From: UBA1367 sp040268355 | Lineage (GTDB): Bacteria; Actinomycetota; Coriobacteriia; Coriobacteriales; Atopobiaceae | Direction of reading: 5' to 3' | Length of the DNA: 10,154 nucleotides | Assembly (NCBI GenBank): GCA_040268355.1 | Contig: JAWRIT010000183.1 | Location: 1 to 10,154, forward strand | Part shown: positions 1 to 6,317 of the stretch, piece after piece | How the letters are laid out: every line of letters begins with the position of its first letter | How positions within the stretch are numbered: the stretch's first letter is position 1 | Notes under the pieces: model-generated | The model's database searches: none | The model's input: only the letters and a program-made list of their open reading frames with translations | What the model was told of the DNA's origin: nothing | Position numbers and translations under genes: made by a program

Positions 1-31
<31 letters not shown>

Positions 32-70
32 TTCCCTTCCCTTGAACGAAGACCTAACCCGAACCTCACA

Positions 71-108
71 GGCGGAGGCGGGCCGCCGTGGCGACAGCGC
101 CATCCGCC
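71..108 (-). repeat. GC-rich inverted repeat downstream of lsrF
   Basis: GGCGGA (71-76) pairs with TCCGCC (103-108). Directly inside, TGGCG (89-93) pairs with CGCCA (98-102) over an ACAG loop, leaving a 12-base bulge at 77-88. It lies 20 bases past the lsrF stop in the transcript direction, so it could protect the 3' end of the message or mark the operon end. No U-run follows it, so a classical intrinsic terminator is not supported. Apart from this structure and the poly-C, 1-127 shows nothing recognisable. Confidence 0.35.
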
Positions 109-127
109 AGCCTCCCCCATCGCCAGC

Positions 128-1012
128 TTAGGCAGGGTGAATGGCGTCCTGGAAGAACTCCCAGGCCTCCTCGTCAGTCGCGCCCTCGTGGACGACCTTA
201 CGGACCGCTTGCGTCATCTCGATCGGATGCGTGCTCTGGAAGATGTTGCGCCCCATGTCCACGCCCCGGGCTCCCTTGCGCATGACATCATAGGCCATGT
301 GCAGGGCATCCCGCTCGGGAAGCTTCTTGCCACCGGCAACCACGATGGGCACCGGACACGCGGCCACGACCTCCTCGAAGTCCTCGCAGTCATAGGTCTT
401 CACGATCTGGCAGCCCATCTCGGCAATGATGCGCGTCGCCAGCTTGAAGTACCGGCCCGTGCGCGCCATGTCCTTACCCACGGCGCACACCCCGAGCGTG
501 GGGATGCTGTAGCGCATGCCCGCGTTGATGATCTGGCTCAGATTGTCGATGCTCGACAGCTGGCCGTCGCCACCAACAAAGACCTGCGCCGCCATGCAGT
601 CGGCATTCATGCGGATGGCGTCCTCGGTGTCCACGGCAACGACCTCGTGGCTCAGGTCGTCCTGGAGCATCGACGACCCGGACGTGACCCGCAAGGCAAC
701 CGCCTTGGTGATGTGGGGCGGCACGCAGGTGCGCAGGGCCCCACGGGTTCCCATAAGGCAGTCGATGTGGGGAGCAAGCTCGGGAAGCAGCAGGTCAAGG
801 CGCTCAAGACCTGCCACAGATCCCATGAAGTAGCCGTGATCGAAGGCGAACATGACGGTGTTGCCGCTCCGTGCGTCGAAAATGTTGGAGAGATGGCGCT
901 TCATCCCCCAATCGAGGCTGTTGGCCCCTTTGACAGAAAAGCCCTTGTCGTTTGCGAACGGGACATCGACGTGATAGTCCTTCGCAACCTTCTGACCCTC
1001 AAGATCAGCCAT
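128..1012 (-). CDS. lsrF: 3-hydroxy-5-phosphonooxypentane-2,4-dione thiolase (LsrF)
   Basis: This 294-residue protein belongs to the DhnA/class I aldolase family (TIM barrel, cytoplasmic). In E. coli, LsrF moves an acetyl unit from 3-hydroxy-5-phosphonooxypentane-2,4-dione to CoA, giving DHAP and acetyl-CoA, the last step of AI-2 breakdown. The match to the remembered E. coli protein (291 residues) runs end to end: MADLE at the start, LDWGMKRHLSNIF (33-45), FDHGYFMG (57-64), MGTRG (87-91), VGKDMART (178-185), VPIVVAGGKKLPER (221-234) and GVDMGRNIFQS (250-260). Lys205 in IVKTY (203-207) corresponds to the Schiff-base lysine of E. coli (Lys203), and Asp58 is kept. The start at 1012 is fixed by the conserved N-terminus and an AAGGA site 7 bases upstream. 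It is the last gene of the lsrACDBF series, 68 bases after lsrB and separated from it by a strong hairpin. Nothing looks damaged. Confidence 0.96.
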   Translation of the reverse strand: MADLEGQKVAKDYHVDVPFANDKGFSVKGANSLDWGMKRHLSNIFDARSGNTVMFAFDHGYFMGSVAGLERLDLLLPELAPHIDCLMGTRGALRTCVPPHITKAVALRVTSGSSMLQDDLSHEVVAVDTEDAIRMNADCMAAQVFVGGDGQLSSIDNLSQIINAGMRYSIPTLGVCAVGKDMARTGRYFKLATRIIAEMGCQIVKTYDCEDFEEVVAACPVPIVVAGGKKLPERDALHMAYDVMRKGARGVDMGRNIFQSTHPIEMTQAVRKVVHEGATDEEAWEFFQDAIHPA

Positions 1013-1039
1013 TGCTGTGTCCTTCCCTCGTCACCCTCC

Positions 1040-1073
1040 CTGCCAGGGCCCGCGCCTGCGCGCGGGCCGGCAG
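1040..1073 (-). repeat. Strong intercistronic hairpin between lsrB and lsrF
   Basis: CTGCC (1040-1044) pairs with GGCAG (1069-1073) and GGCCCGCGC (1047-1055) pairs with GCGCGGGCC (1060-1068). This gives 14 GC-rich pairs with a two-base bulge and a CTGC loop. The lsrB stop is only 7 bases before it and the lsrF ribosome site lies just after it. No U-run follows on the transcribed strand, so it is more likely an mRNA stabiliser or processing barrier that keeps receptor mRNA abundant than a terminator. The pairing is seen in the sequence; the role is inference. Confidence 0.7.
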
Positions 1074-1080
1074 ACAAGGG

Positions 1081-2208
1081 CTAGAACTCGTAGTCGTCCA
1101 TGTTGTCCTTGGTGAAGACCAGGCGCTCGGGCAGGAGCACCACACCATTGTTGGAGCTGCCCGTCGTGGCGCCCTCGGCGATGCTGTCATTGGCCTCGAC
1201 CGTGACCCCGCCGATATTCGGGATGTCGATGGTGTCGCCGACCGTGACGGTGTTGCCCGCGGCCAGGTAGGCGGCAACGTAGCACCCCATGGCCCCCTGC
1301 ACCGCGCAGTCCCACAGGCCCCAGTTGTAGATGGTGCCATGCTCGCAGTAGGACTTGATGGACTGCGGCGACGCGAAGCCCGTGATGGTGACCGACTGGG
1401 CGTCATAGCCCTTGTTCTCGGCGGCCTGCAGCTGCCCCGGCAGGGCCGTCGAGTCGTTGCAGATGATCAGGTCGATGTCGGGGTAGGCGTCGAGGACGGC
1501 CTCGCCGATGGTGATGGCCTGCTCGGCGTCCTGGTTGGAGTAGTAGTTCTCGTGCACGTTGTTCCAGTTGGGGTACTGCTCCTTGATGATCTTCTCGGCC
1601 GCGACCTGCCAGGAGTTCTGGTCGGTGACCGTGGCCTGCGAGTAGTGCCAGACGTAGCTGATCTCGTCCTTCGTGGCGTCCTTGCCGCGCTGCTTGAGCC
1701 CATCGACGGACATGTCGATCAGCATCTGCCCGAGAATCTCGGGCGTGCCCTGCGAGACCATGAGGGTGCGGTCCTCGGGGTTGGCGTCGGAGTCCCACGT
1801 GGCGACGACGATTCCGGCCTCGGTGGCCTTCTTCAGCGCGTCGGACACGCCGTTGGCGTCGACCGTGGAGATGCAGATGGCGTCGACGCCGTTGGCGACG
1901 GCCTGGTTGATGACGCTCACCTGGGCGGAGACGGACGCGGTCGCGTCACCGATGTAGTCCACCGTGAATCCCCAGTCCTTCGAGTAGCTCTGGGCGCCGT
2001 CGTTGGCGGACTCGAAGAAGGCGTTGCCGGTCACCTTGGGAACAAAGGCCACGGTCTTGCCGGCGACGTCGCCGCCTCCCGTGGCATCAGATGCGTCTCC
2101 CGCATCCGATCCGGCGGTGTCGCCGCCTCCGCCGCAGCCGGCGAGGGCAAGCATCGCTGCGGATGTGCACGCAGCCTCCAAGAACGAGCGACGTGAGAGT
2201 GTCTTCAT
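1081..2208 (-). CDS. lsrB: AI-2 binding lipoprotein of ABC importer (LsrB), Tat-type signal, noncanonical pocket
   Basis: This 375-residue periplasmic-binding-protein-like receptor (sugar-binding type I fold) should capture AI-2 outside the membrane and hand it to LsrCD. The N-terminus carries a twin-arginine motif, SRRSFLE (5-11), a hydrophobic stretch and a lipobox LAGC with Cys25, followed by a Gly/Asp/Ala-rich linker to about residue 50. Homology to E. coli LsrB (340 residues) then runs to the end: VPK (56-58), TWDSD (137-141), QGTPE (153-157), TVTDQNSW (193-200), GLWD (297-300), VLLPERLVFTKDNM (357-370). Of the six AI-2 contact residues of enteric LsrB, Lys35, Asp116, Asp166 and Gln167 are kept (Lys58, Asp139, Asp196, Gln197). 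Pro220 and Ala222 are replaced by Asn251 and Ser253. The start is set by GAGGAGG 7 bases upstream. The kinase, thiolase and repressor genes nearby make AI-2 the best substrate; a related sugar is less likely but possible given the pocket changes. Confidence 0.92.
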   Translation of the reverse strand: MKTLSRRSFLEAACTSAAMLALAGCGGGGDTAGSDAGDASDATGGGDVAGKTVAFVPKVTGNAFFESANDGAQSYSKDWGFTVDYIGDATASVSAQVSVINQAVANGVDAICISTVDANGVSDALKKATEAGIVVATWDSDANPEDRTLMVSQGTPEILGQMLIDMSVDGLKQRGKDATKDEISYVWHYSQATVTDQNSWQVAAEKIIKEQYPNWNNVHENYYSNQDAEQAITIGEAVLDAYPDIDLIICNDSTALPGQLQAAENKGYDAQSVTITGFASPQSIKSYCEHGTIYNWGLWDCAVQGAMGCYVAAYLAAGNTVTVGDTIDIPNIGGVTVEANDSIAEGATTGSSNNGVVLLPERLVFTKDNMDDYEF

Positions 2209-2226
2209 GATACTTCCTCCTCAAAA

Positions 2227-2240
2227 CGTAACCTTTTACG
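2227..2240 (-). repeat. Small hairpin in the lsrD-lsrB gap
   Basis: CGTAA (2227-2231) pairs with TTACG (2236-2240) over a CCTT loop (plus-strand reading). In the minus-strand transcript the stem is followed by TTTT and then the GAGGAGG site of lsrB. A five-pair AU-containing stem is weak, so termination would be inefficient at best. It may only space the strong lsrB ribosome site from the end of lsrD. Confidence 0.3.
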
Positions 2241-2255
2241 GTTCCCTTCCTATTC

Positions 2256-3299
2256 CTACTTCGAGGTGGCCGCCTTGTCCCTACGAGGGAGAAGCGCTCC
2301 CAACCTCGACGCAAGACCAGATTCCGAAGACGCCGCAGAGCGGATGACGATGACGGCGATCAAAAGGACGCCCACTGGGATGTCTAGGTACTGCGTGCTG
2401 ACTTTGAAGCAGAGCGGCAGCCCGAACCTGAGCAGCGCGATGGAAAGCGAGGCGAGCACGGTGCCCGTGATCGAGCCCTTCCCTCCCGTGGAGAGGGTCC
2501 CCCCAAGGACGACGGCCGTGATGATGTCCATCGTGAGGTCACTGCCCAAATCAGACTTCGCGGTGCCGAGGTAGGCCGTGAGGACCGTCCCCGCCAGCGC
2601 GGCGGAGAAGGCGCTTAGGACGTAGGTGGACAGTATGGTCCGCCGCGTGTTGATGCCCGAATATTCGGCGGCGCTCCGGTTCACCGCGGAGAGGAACAGC
2701 CTCCGCCCGTACTTGGTCTTGTGGAGCAACACGAACGCCACGACGACGAGCGCCACATAGATGAGGATCTGGAACGGGATCGCCCCGAAGACCCGATAGC
2801 TGGCTATGAATTTGAACTCGTCTGGGAAGTTGCTGATCCCCTGATAGCTCTCCGTGCGGGAGAGCGTCGAGATCAGCAGGGCGATGCCCGAGTACAGGAA
2901 GCTGCCTCCCAAGGTGACGACCATGGCCTGCACCCCACAGTAGGCGATCAGGAATCCCGAGAGCGCACCACACGCCATGACCAGCAAGAAGGCAACCGCA
3001 ACCGCTCCCCAGATGGGAAGCCCGAAGTCCTGCCAGCCCACTCCGATGGTGATGGACGTCAGGCCCACGAGCGAGGCAACCTGAATGTCGATGCCCCCAG
3101 TGACCATGACGAAGGTGACGAACAGGGCGATCATGAACATGGGCAGGCTGTCGTTCACGCTCGTGAACAGCAGCGCCGGACGCAGGAACTTGGGATTGGC
3201 GAGCCCAAAGACGACGAACTCCGCAGCGATCAGGGTGACGAGCAGCACGTTCCAGCTCACCTGTCCCCGGGCGAAGAGCTTCCGCAGCTTCTCTCCCAT
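2256..3299 (-). CDS. lsrD: AI-2 ABC transporter permease (LsrD)
   Basis: This 347-residue inner-membrane permease of the ribose/AI-2 type (BPD_transp_2 family) has hydrophobic spans near 16-33, 52-68, 76-88, 96-119, 124-145, 172-192, 222-243, 257-268, 276-291 and 306-320. GGIDIQVASLVGL (68-80) is the conserved early motif of these permeases, and the cytoplasmic coupling region is around DIITAVVLGGTLSTGGKGS (258-276). It should form the channel as a heterodimer with LsrC and be driven by LsrA. Family length is about 330-350 residues, so it is complete. The start is ambiguous: the stop of lsrC and the ATG at 3299 overlap as TGATG, and an in-frame GTG at 3302 would add one residue. ATG is preferred because it gives the classic coupled stop-start junction with GAGG four bases before the overlap. 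Assignment to LsrD rather than LsrC rests on gene order and on the other permease matching LsrC more closely. Confidence 0.9.
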   Translation of the reverse strand: MGEKLRKLFARGQVSWNVLLVTLIAAEFVVFGLANPKFLRPALLFTSVNDSLPMFMIALFVTFVMVTGGIDIQVASLVGLTSITIGVGWQDFGLPIWGAVAVAFLLVMACGALSGFLIAYCGVQAMVVTLGGSFLYSGIALLISTLSRTESYQGISNFPDEFKFIASYRVFGAIPFQILIYVALVVVAFVLLHKTKYGRRLFLSAVNRSAAEYSGINTRRTILSTYVLSAFSAALAGTVLTAYLGTAKSDLGSDLTMDIITAVVLGGTLSTGGKGSITGTVLASLSIALLRFGLPLCFKVSTQYLDIPVGVLLIAVIVIRSAASSESGLASRLGALLPRRDKAATSK

Positions 3300-4342
3300 C
3301 ACGCCTCACCACCCTTCGCAGGTGCGGCGTCCAGGTTGCCGCTCTCGCAGACGCGGGCCTCGAGCCGCGCACGGCGGTTCTTGATCGCAACTCGACGCTG
3401 CAGAAGCGCGTCCACCACGACGATCACGATCAGGATGACGCCCGTGATGGCGTTGTCGTAGTTGGACGAGAAGCCCATGAACACCAGCAGGTAGCTGACC
3501 GAAGCCATGATGACGGCGCCGATGGCCGACCCGATGACCGACCCAACGCCGCCCAGCAGGGAGACGCCGCCCAGCACGCAGGCCGCGACGGCCTTCATCT
3601 CATAGCCGTTGCCGCTCATGGGGGTGACGAATCCGATCCGGCTGCAGAAGAGGATGCCGCCCACGGCCGCGAGCACGCCGCAGATCACGTATGCGAGCAT
3701 CTTGACCTTGAGGACCGGCAGACCGACCAGCGTGGCCCCGTGCGCGTTGTCGCCGACGGCAGCGAAGTAGCGCCCGAAGCGCGTGCGCGTCAGGGCGACA
3801 TGGATCACTGCCACGAGCACGAGGACCGCACAGTAGTAGACCGTGAGGTTGCCAACGGCCGTCACGGCGGAGAAGTCCTTGAACGACTTGGGCAGGTTCT
3901 CGACCCACGCGCCATTGGTGTAGACGTAGACGATGCCGCGCAGCACACCGTTGACCCCGAGGGTGAAGATGAGCGACGGAGCCCCCATGATGGCGACGCC
4001 CCAGCCGTTGATGAGCCCGATCGCCGCCCCGATGAGGATGCCCACCGCGCAGGCGGCGACAAGCGGCTGGCCGTCGCGCAGCATGGTGCCGACAACGGCC
4101 GCGACCAGCCCCAGATTCGCGCCGACCGACACGTCGATCTCGCCGATGAAGAGCGTGAAGGCCATGCCCACGGCAACAAGCGTGTAGACGACGGAGGTGT
4201 TGAAGCATGCGGACACGTTCTGCGGGCGCAAGAACGCCGGATTGAGGGCCCCGACGACGAGGAAGAGGACGCCGAGGAAGATGGCACTGCTCAGACCCCT
4301 CATCTTGAACACGCTTCTCAGAGCGTCCTTCAGATCGCGCAT
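3299..4342 (-). CDS. lsrC: AI-2 ABC transporter permease (LsrC)
   Basis: This 347-residue integral membrane protein is the partner of LsrD. Hydrophobic spans are near 18-34, 50-66, 74-88, 94-115, 122-141, 168-185, 213-232, 251-286 and 297-312. Close matches to E. coli LsrC (342 residues) include EIDVSVGANLG (68-78; NIDVSVGSITG in E. coli), FGRYFAAVGDNAHGA (189-203) and the block RIGFVTPMSGNGYEMKAVAACVLGG (235-259). The last holds the loop that contacts the ATPase. The start at 4342 lies inside the end of lsrA (13-base overlap), with GAGGTG 8 bases upstream, so the two are probably translationally coupled. The charged, Arg-rich tail (315-332) after the last span is probably cytoplasmic. No damage is seen. 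Confidence 0.93.
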   Translation of the reverse strand: MRDLKDALRSVFKMRGLSSAIFLGVLFLVVGALNPAFLRPQNVSACFNTSVVYTLVAVGMAFTLFIGEIDVSVGANLGLVAAVVGTMLRDGQPLVAACAVGILIGAAIGLINGWGVAIMGAPSLIFTLGVNGVLRGIVYVYTNGAWVENLPKSFKDFSAVTAVGNLTVYYCAVLVLVAVIHVALTRTRFGRYFAAVGDNAHGATLVGLPVLKVKMLAYVICGVLAAVGGILFCSRIGFVTPMSGNGYEMKAVAACVLGGVSLLGGVGSVIGSAIGAVIMASVSYLLVFMGFSSNYDNAITGVILIVIVVVDALLQRRVAIKNRRARLEARVCESGNLDAAPAKGGEA

Positions 4343-5943
4343 GAGCGCTGCACCTCACTCTCTGCCTGTTCGGGCGAGATACCAAAGGAGGCAGCCATGA
4401 GACGATCCTGGCTGATCTGGTCCTTGGAGAACTCGGCATCGATGCGCCCCCTGAACATGACCGCAGCGCGGTCCGCGAGCTCCACGATCTCCTCCATGTC
4501 CGAGGAGATGAGCATGATGGCGACGCCAGTCGAGCGAAGCTGCTGCAGCACCTGGTAGACGTCATCGCGAGCCGCCGCGTCGATGCCGCGGGTGGGCTCG
4601 TCCAGGATCACGAGCTTGGGAGCGGTCGCGAACGTCCGCCCGATGACGATCTTCTGCTGGTTGCCGCCAGAAAGCCCGCCAACCTCCTGATACATGTCCG
4701 TCACCTTGATGCCGAACAGCTTGATGTAGTCGCCGGTGACCCGCTCGGCCTCCCTCCGGTCGACGAGCAGCCCGCCCAGCGACTTGGCCTCAAGCAGCGA
4801 GCTCGTGGTGTTCTCCTCCACGTCGCGTAGGCAGAACAGGGCGTCGCGGAACCGGTCCTCCGGCACGTAGTTGATGCCGAGATCGATCAGCTCCCGCGTG
4901 CGCTTGCCCATGATGCTGCGACCATCGAGCAGGACGTCGCCTCCCAGGGCCTTGTCGCGGCCGAAGATGGTCGTCGCCATCTCGGTGCGGCCGGCGCCCA
5001 CGACACCCGCGAGCCCCAGGATCTCTCCCGGCCACACCTTGAGGTTGACGTTCCTGAAGCCGTAGCCCGAGAAGTCCCTGAGCTCGAGGGCGGGCTCGCC
5101 GTCATAGTCGACCGCACCAGCCGCCTCGCGCGTGCCCTCCTCCCGTGCTGCCGTGAAGCCGAGGGGAAGCAGGCCGCGGACCAGGTCGTCCCGAGTGAAC
5201 TGCCCGGTCGGCCCCTGCATGGTCACGATGCCGTCACGCAGGATGGAGACCGAGGTCGATATCTGGAACACCTCCGCCAGGCGATGCGTGATGTAGATGA
5301 TGCCGATGCCCTTCCTGCGAAGCCGGTCGATGACCTCAAAGAGGCTGTTGGCCTCGTCGAAGGCCAGCGCGGAGGTCGGCTCGTCAAGGATCAGCACCTT
5401 GGAATGCCGCATGAGGCCGCGCAGGATCTCGACCATCCCCTGCTCCGCGATGGAGAGGGTCGAGGCGGTCCGCTCGAGGTCGAGCTGCCAGCCGATCTCG
5501 TCCATGACCCGACGGAGCTCCCGGTCGAGGTCGGACTTCCTGCCCTGAAAGCCCATGGTCACGTTCTCCGCGACCGTCATGTTCGGAAACAGCAGGGGTT
5601 CCTGGGGAACCATGTAGACGCTGTGCTCGAGGGCGACCTTCGGACTTGAGACATCGACCGGCTGGTTGTCGATGAGCACCTCACCGGCGTCGGGATGATA
5701 GATGCCCATGACGATCTTCATGAGCGTGGACTTCCCCGCTCCGTTGCCGCCGATGAGCGCAAGGACCTCGCCCGGCATGAGGTCCAGGCTGATCCCTTTG
5801 AGCACCTCATTGGTCCCGAACGACTTGTAGATGTCCTTCACCGAAAGAAGCGGGGCTTCGCCTCCCGTCGCCCCCGCGTGCTCGCACACGATGGGCGCCA
5901 CGGTCCCAGAGGATGCGCCTGCCTTGGTCACGTGTTCACTCAT
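4330..5943 (-). CDS. lsrA: AI-2 ABC transporter ATP-binding protein (LsrA), two fused ATPase domains
   Basis: This 537-residue cytoplasmic ATPase is of the carbohydrate (RbsA/MglA-like) type and powers LsrCD. Domain 1 has Walker A GGNGAGKST (65-73), VPQEPLLFP (112-120), the degenerate signature LSIAEQ (163-168) usual for this family, Walker B LILDEPT (184-190) and switch His220. Domain 2 has the typical altered Walker A GVVGAGRT (313-320, Arg319 for Lys), signature LSGGNQQK (424-431), Walker B LVILDEPTRGID (444-455) and ISSD (479-482) in place of the switch His. E. coli LsrA is 511 residues; the extra length is mainly an N-terminal stretch of about 30 residues. The frame stays open to 6279, but that part lies in the divergent regulatory region and resembles no protein. 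The start at 5943 is the best ATG before the domain, though the nearest ribosome-like site (AAAGGGG) is 14 bases away. An ATG at 5970 is an alternative, so the start is uncertain. Confidence 0.93.
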   Translation of the reverse strand: MSEHVTKAGASSGTVAPIVCEHAGATGGEAPLLSVKDIYKSFGTNEVLKGISLDLMPGEVLALIGGNGAGKSTLMKIVMGIYHPDAGEVLIDNQPVDVSSPKVALEHSVYMVPQEPLLFPNMTVAENVTMGFQGRKSDLDRELRRVMDEIGWQLDLERTASTLSIAEQGMVEILRGLMRHSKVLILDEPTSALAFDEANSLFEVIDRLRRKGIGIIYITHRLAEVFQISTSVSILRDGIVTMQGPTGQFTRDDLVRGLLPLGFTAAREEGTREAAGAVDYDGEPALELRDFSGYGFRNVNLKVWPGEILGLAGVVGAGRTEMATTIFGRDKALGGDVLLDGRSIMGKRTRELIDLGINYVPEDRFRDALFCLRDVEENTTSSLLEAKSLGGLLVDRREAERVTGDYIKLFGIKVTDMYQEVGGLSGGNQQKIVIGRTFATAPKLVILDEPTRGIDAAARDDVYQVLQQLRSTGVAIMLISSDMEEIVELADRAAVMFRGRIDAEFSKDQISQDRLMAASFGISPEQAESEVQRSCAI

Positions 5944-5964
5944 TTGGACAAATATCACCCCTTT

Positions 5965-5996
5965 GAACATATTTCGGCTTAGCAAGAACATATACA
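5965..5996 (+). promoter_or_regulatory. Tandem GAACATAT sites near lsrA (candidate LsrR operators)
   Basis: GAACATAT occurs at 5965-5972 and again at 5986-5993. The starts are 21 bases apart, two helical turns, so a protein could bind both on one DNA face. The first copy extends to TTGAACAT (5963-5970), which recurs inverted just upstream of lsrR. The sites fall between the possible lsrA promoter boxes and the lsrA start, a position suited to repression. The repeat is seen; its recognition by LsrR is inference. Confidence 0.5.
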
Positions 5997-6047
5997 CCGA
6001 GCGCGCAGTCAACTTTGCCGAAGTGTGTGAACGGTAGGAATTGGAAA

Positions 6048-6064
6048 GCCAACGGCACGTTGGC
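6048..6064. repeat. 17-base inverted repeat, GCCAACG-gca-CGTTGGC
   Basis: Two perfect 7-base arms flank a 3-base centre. AAA (6045-6047) and TTT (6069-6071) could extend the pairing past a small bulge. It lies about 105 bases upstream of the lsrA start and 190 bases from the lsrR promoter. It could be an operator for a dimeric regulator or, if lsrA transcription starts farther upstream, a leader hairpin. It does not resemble the GAACATWT sites, so a second regulator is possible. Confidence 0.4.
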
Positions 6065-6143
6065 GGGCTTTCGCCGCGGAGGTTCCCACCTTGTTTCCAC
6101 TTTTGGGTTTTTGGGGCATTTCCTCGTATTTTTAAGGCTATCT

Positions 6144-6162
6144 GCCCCGTATTCGCCCCGTA
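6144..6162. repeat. GCCCCGTA direct repeat with 11-base period
   Basis: GCCCCGTA occurs at 6144-6151 and 6155-6162, one helical turn apart. An inverted partial copy, ACGGGGC, lies at 6224-6230, just before the lsrR promoter. The placement is compatible with an activator or looping site between the two operons. No regulator can be named. Confidence 0.3.
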
Positions 6163-6237
6163 CGTCATACAATGGGTCGGGCACTGCGCAAGCGCTGCCG
6201 TACACCGAGATCCTGGTGGGCGAACGGGGCGGCAGCA

Positions 6238-6266
6238 TTGACTTTGCCCTGTTTTAGATGTATCAC
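6238..6266 (+). promoter_or_regulatory. Candidate promoter of the lsrR-lsrK-cupin operon
   Basis: TTGACT (6238-6243, five of six matches to the -35 consensus) and TATCAC (6261-6266, four of six matches to -10) are separated by 17 bases. Transcription would begin near 6273, just before the paired TACAAATG sites, giving a leader of about 45 bases. A bound repressor at those sites would block initiation or early elongation, consistent with autoregulation. Confidence 0.55.
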
Positions 6267-6274
6267 ATGAACTG

Positions 6275-6304
6275 TACAAATGCTCTTATCTGATACAAAT
6301 GTTC
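6275..6304 (-). promoter_or_regulatory. Tandem TACAAATG sites near lsrR (candidate LsrR operators)
   Basis: TACAAATG occurs at 6275-6282 and 6294-6301, 19 bases apart. On the minus strand the longer sites read GAGCATTTGTA (6275-6285) and GAACATTTGTA (6294-6304). Both match the GAACATWT core found on the opposite strand beside lsrA. The outer copy extends to TTGAACAT on the minus strand (6299-6306), identical to 5963-5970. They sit right after the predicted lsrR transcription start and before its ribosome site. Confidence 0.5.
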
Positions 6305-6317
6305 AACGGAGGCAAAT

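Larger units (their letters stand above)
5944..6317. promoter_or_regulatory. Divergent lsrA/lsrR regulatory region
   Basis: This 374-base stretch has no supported gene. It separates the two divergent operons and is more AT-rich than the genes, especially 5941-6000, 6110-6136 and 6238-6305. It holds a good promoter for lsrR, paired GAACATWT-like sites beside each gene, a 17-base inverted repeat at 6048-6064 and an 11-base-period repeat at 6144-6162. A 7-base inverted repeat, GCTGCCG (6194-6200) with CGGCAGC (6230-6236), also lies there. ATTTG-GA-CAAAT (5942-5953) overlaps the lsrA start codon. For lsrA, a TTGACT box lies at 6007-6012 (minus strand). The nearest -10-like box, TATGTT (5987-5992), is only 14 bases away, so the lsrA promoter may be weak or need an activator, or start elsewhere. 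Confidence 0.75.

Noticed and set aside
1020..1080. Intrinsic terminator between lsrB and lsrF
   Set aside because: The hairpin is strong, but the minus strand after it reads GGAGGGTGACGAGGG with no U-run, and lsrF is a pathway partner of the genes upstream.
952..2196. Long plus-strand open frame (414 codons) opposite lsrB
   Set aside because: It is antisense to a gene with clear family motifs. Its translation is rich in Val, Gly, Asp and Arg with no recognisable domain, as expected for a shadow frame in GC-rich DNA.
6021..6045. CRP-like site near TGTGTGAAC in the control region
   Set aside because: Only the left half resembles TGTGA, and no matching TCACA half lies at the right distance.
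5944..6279. N-terminal extension of lsrA by 112 codons
   Set aside because: The extra sequence is Cys/Pro/Arg/Ser-rich, has no homology to LsrA and runs through the divergent control region; the homology begins after residue 30 from ATG 5943.
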